Source of the DNA: Fimenecus sp045602655
Lineage (GTDB): Bacteria > Bacillota > Clostridia > Oscillospirales > Acutalibacteraceae
Direction: 5' to 3'
DNA: 13,795 nt
Assembly (NCBI GenBank): GCA_045602655.1
Contig: JAZSBY010000090.1
Coordinates: 1 to 13,795 of the forward strand
The notes below the pieces were generated by a model. That model was given only the letters and a program-made list of their open reading frames with translations, did not search any database and was not told where the DNA came from. Positions within the stretch are counted from its first letter, which is position 1; each line of letters starts with the position of its first letter. Positions 13,061 through 13,795 of the stretch are shown here, piece by piece. The position numbers and the translations under genes are program-made.

Positions 13061-13795
13061 AATTTCGTTATTAACGAAAAATCATTATTTCGGAAGAAAT
13101 CTTGATATGGGCTTTTCATACGGTGAAAAGGTGATTATAACTCCTCGTAAATACCCTTTAGAATTCCGTATGGCAAATGAACTTAAAAATCATTTTGCTT
13201 TTGTTGGAATAGGAATTGTTGAAAACGATTATCCGCTTTATTATGATGCAACAAATGAAAAAGGACTTTCAATGGCAGGACTTAATTTCCCAACAAGTGC
13301 AGTTTATTATGACAAATCAAAAGATAAAAACAATATTGGTGCTTTTGAGTTAATCCCTTGGATTTTAGGTCAATGTGAATCAGTGAATGAAGCAAGGAAT
13401 TTGCTTATGAATACTAATGTTGTGGGTATTGATTTCAATAATAAATACAGACAGACACCTTTGCATTGGATGATAAGTGATAAGGATTATTCAATTACCC
13501 TTGAATGTGTGCAGGAAGGAATGAAAATATACTACAACCCTGTTCATGTGCTCACAAATAATCCCGAATTTCCAATGCAGATTTTTAATCTTAATAATTA
13601 TATAAACCTTACTCGGGAAGAGCCTGAAACAAGGTTTGCTGAGGGCTTTGATTTAAACAAATACAGCAGGGGAATGGGTGCATTAGGTTTGCCCGGCGAC
13701 TTATCCTCAATGTCACGATTTGTAAGAGCGTCTTTTACAAGACTAAATTCCACTTGTGGCGAAAGTGAAAACGAAAGTATCAGTCAGTTTTTTCA
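13050..13795 (+). CDS. Choloylglycine (bile salt) hydrolase family, 3' end cut
   Basis: The first 248 residues of an Ntn hydrolase of the choloylglycine hydrolase/penicillin V acylase family (usual length about 320-330) are present; the rest lies past the window. After removal of Met1, Cys2 (MCTSI) is the nucleophile. R16 and D19 in FGRNLDMGF, N79 in GLNFPTS, N171 in LTNNPEF and R223 in LGLPGDLSSMSRFVRASF match the catalytic and binding residues. The enzyme should cleave an amide bond, most likely conjugated bile salts (releasing glycine or taurine) in the cytoplasm, though an N-acyl amide or penicillin V substrate cannot be excluded. The ribosome binding site aaagga (13034-13039) supports ATG 13050, and both sit in a hairpin. 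The MFS gene ends 44 bases upstream, and no separate promoter is apparent, so the two are probably co-transcribed. Confidence 0.88.
   Translation, partial: MCTSISLLTKNHYFGRNLDMGFSYGEKVIITPRKYPLEFRMANELKNHFAFVGIGIVENDYPLYYDATNEKGLSMAGLNFPTSAVYYDKSKDKNNIGAFELIPWILGQCESVNEARNLLMNTNVVGIDFNNKYRQTPLHWMISDKDYSITLECVQEGMKIYYNPVHVLTNNPEFPMQIFNLNNYINLTREEPETRFAEGFDLNKYSRGMGALGLPGDLSSMSRFVRASFTRLNSTCGESENESISQFF

Noticed and set aside
1..13795. CRISPR array, insertion sequence, prophage or defence system
   Set aside because: I saw no regular spaced repeats, transposase or integrase motifs, and no defence-type gene cluster. The tRNA-Ser has no duplicated 3' end nearby to suggest an attachment site.

Overview
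The window looks like chromosomal DNA of a low-GC (roughly one third G+C by eye) Gram-positive gut anaerobe, most likely a Ruminococcus-like member of the Clostridia (Oscillospiraceae). The clues are strong GGAGG-type ribosome binding sites, sigma-A-like promoters, intrinsic terminators, an S8 protease ending in a type I dockerin with BspA-like leucine-rich repeats, a GH43 glycosidase, a choloylglycine (bile salt) hydrolase, and the absence of any outer-membrane features. No species can be named from the sequence alone.

Layout. Bases 1 to about 125 are the 3' end of a 23S rRNA gene. The operon ends at a hairpin terminator (212-238) with no 5S gene in between. Two small membrane-protein genes of unknown function follow (295-537 and 638-1513). 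Next comes a two-gene GlcNAc-type operon (1634-4142): nagA, overlapped by a ROK-family sugar kinase-like gene with an unusual N-terminal domain. A tRNA-Ser(CGA) at 4347-4438 has its own strong promoter and is followed after 22 bases by an ATC-hydrolase-family gene with no terminator between them. On the minus strand, 5038-5985 encodes a cytoplasmic GH43 glycosidase. It is divergent from a secreted SH3b-SH3b-C39-type peptidase (6150-7118).

A 1133-residue secreted subtilase (7352-10753) carries beta-sandwich, leucine-rich-repeat, Ig-like and dockerin modules. It converges on a FliB-type Cys-rich lysine N-methylase gene (10784-11695, minus) across one shared terminator. A divergent MFS transporter (11845-13005) is followed by a choloylglycine hydrolase gene (from 13050) that is cut by the window edge.

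How the parts may fit together. NagA plus the ROK protein could handle intracellular amino sugars, and GH43 could handle imported arabinoxylan fragments. The two secreted proteases act outside the cell, and the dockerin implies attachment to a cohesin-bearing scaffold encoded elsewhere. The MFS and bile-acid hydrolase pair fits life in an animal gut. I see no prophage, insertion sequence, CRISPR array or clear genomic island. The window reads as several small independent transcription units behind an rRNA operon.

The most unusual sequence feature is an 18-bp hairpin at 13014-13060. It places the Shine-Dalgarno sequence of the bile-acid hydrolase gene in its loop and buries the start codon in its stem. 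The most unusual gene is the dockerin-bearing modular subtilase.
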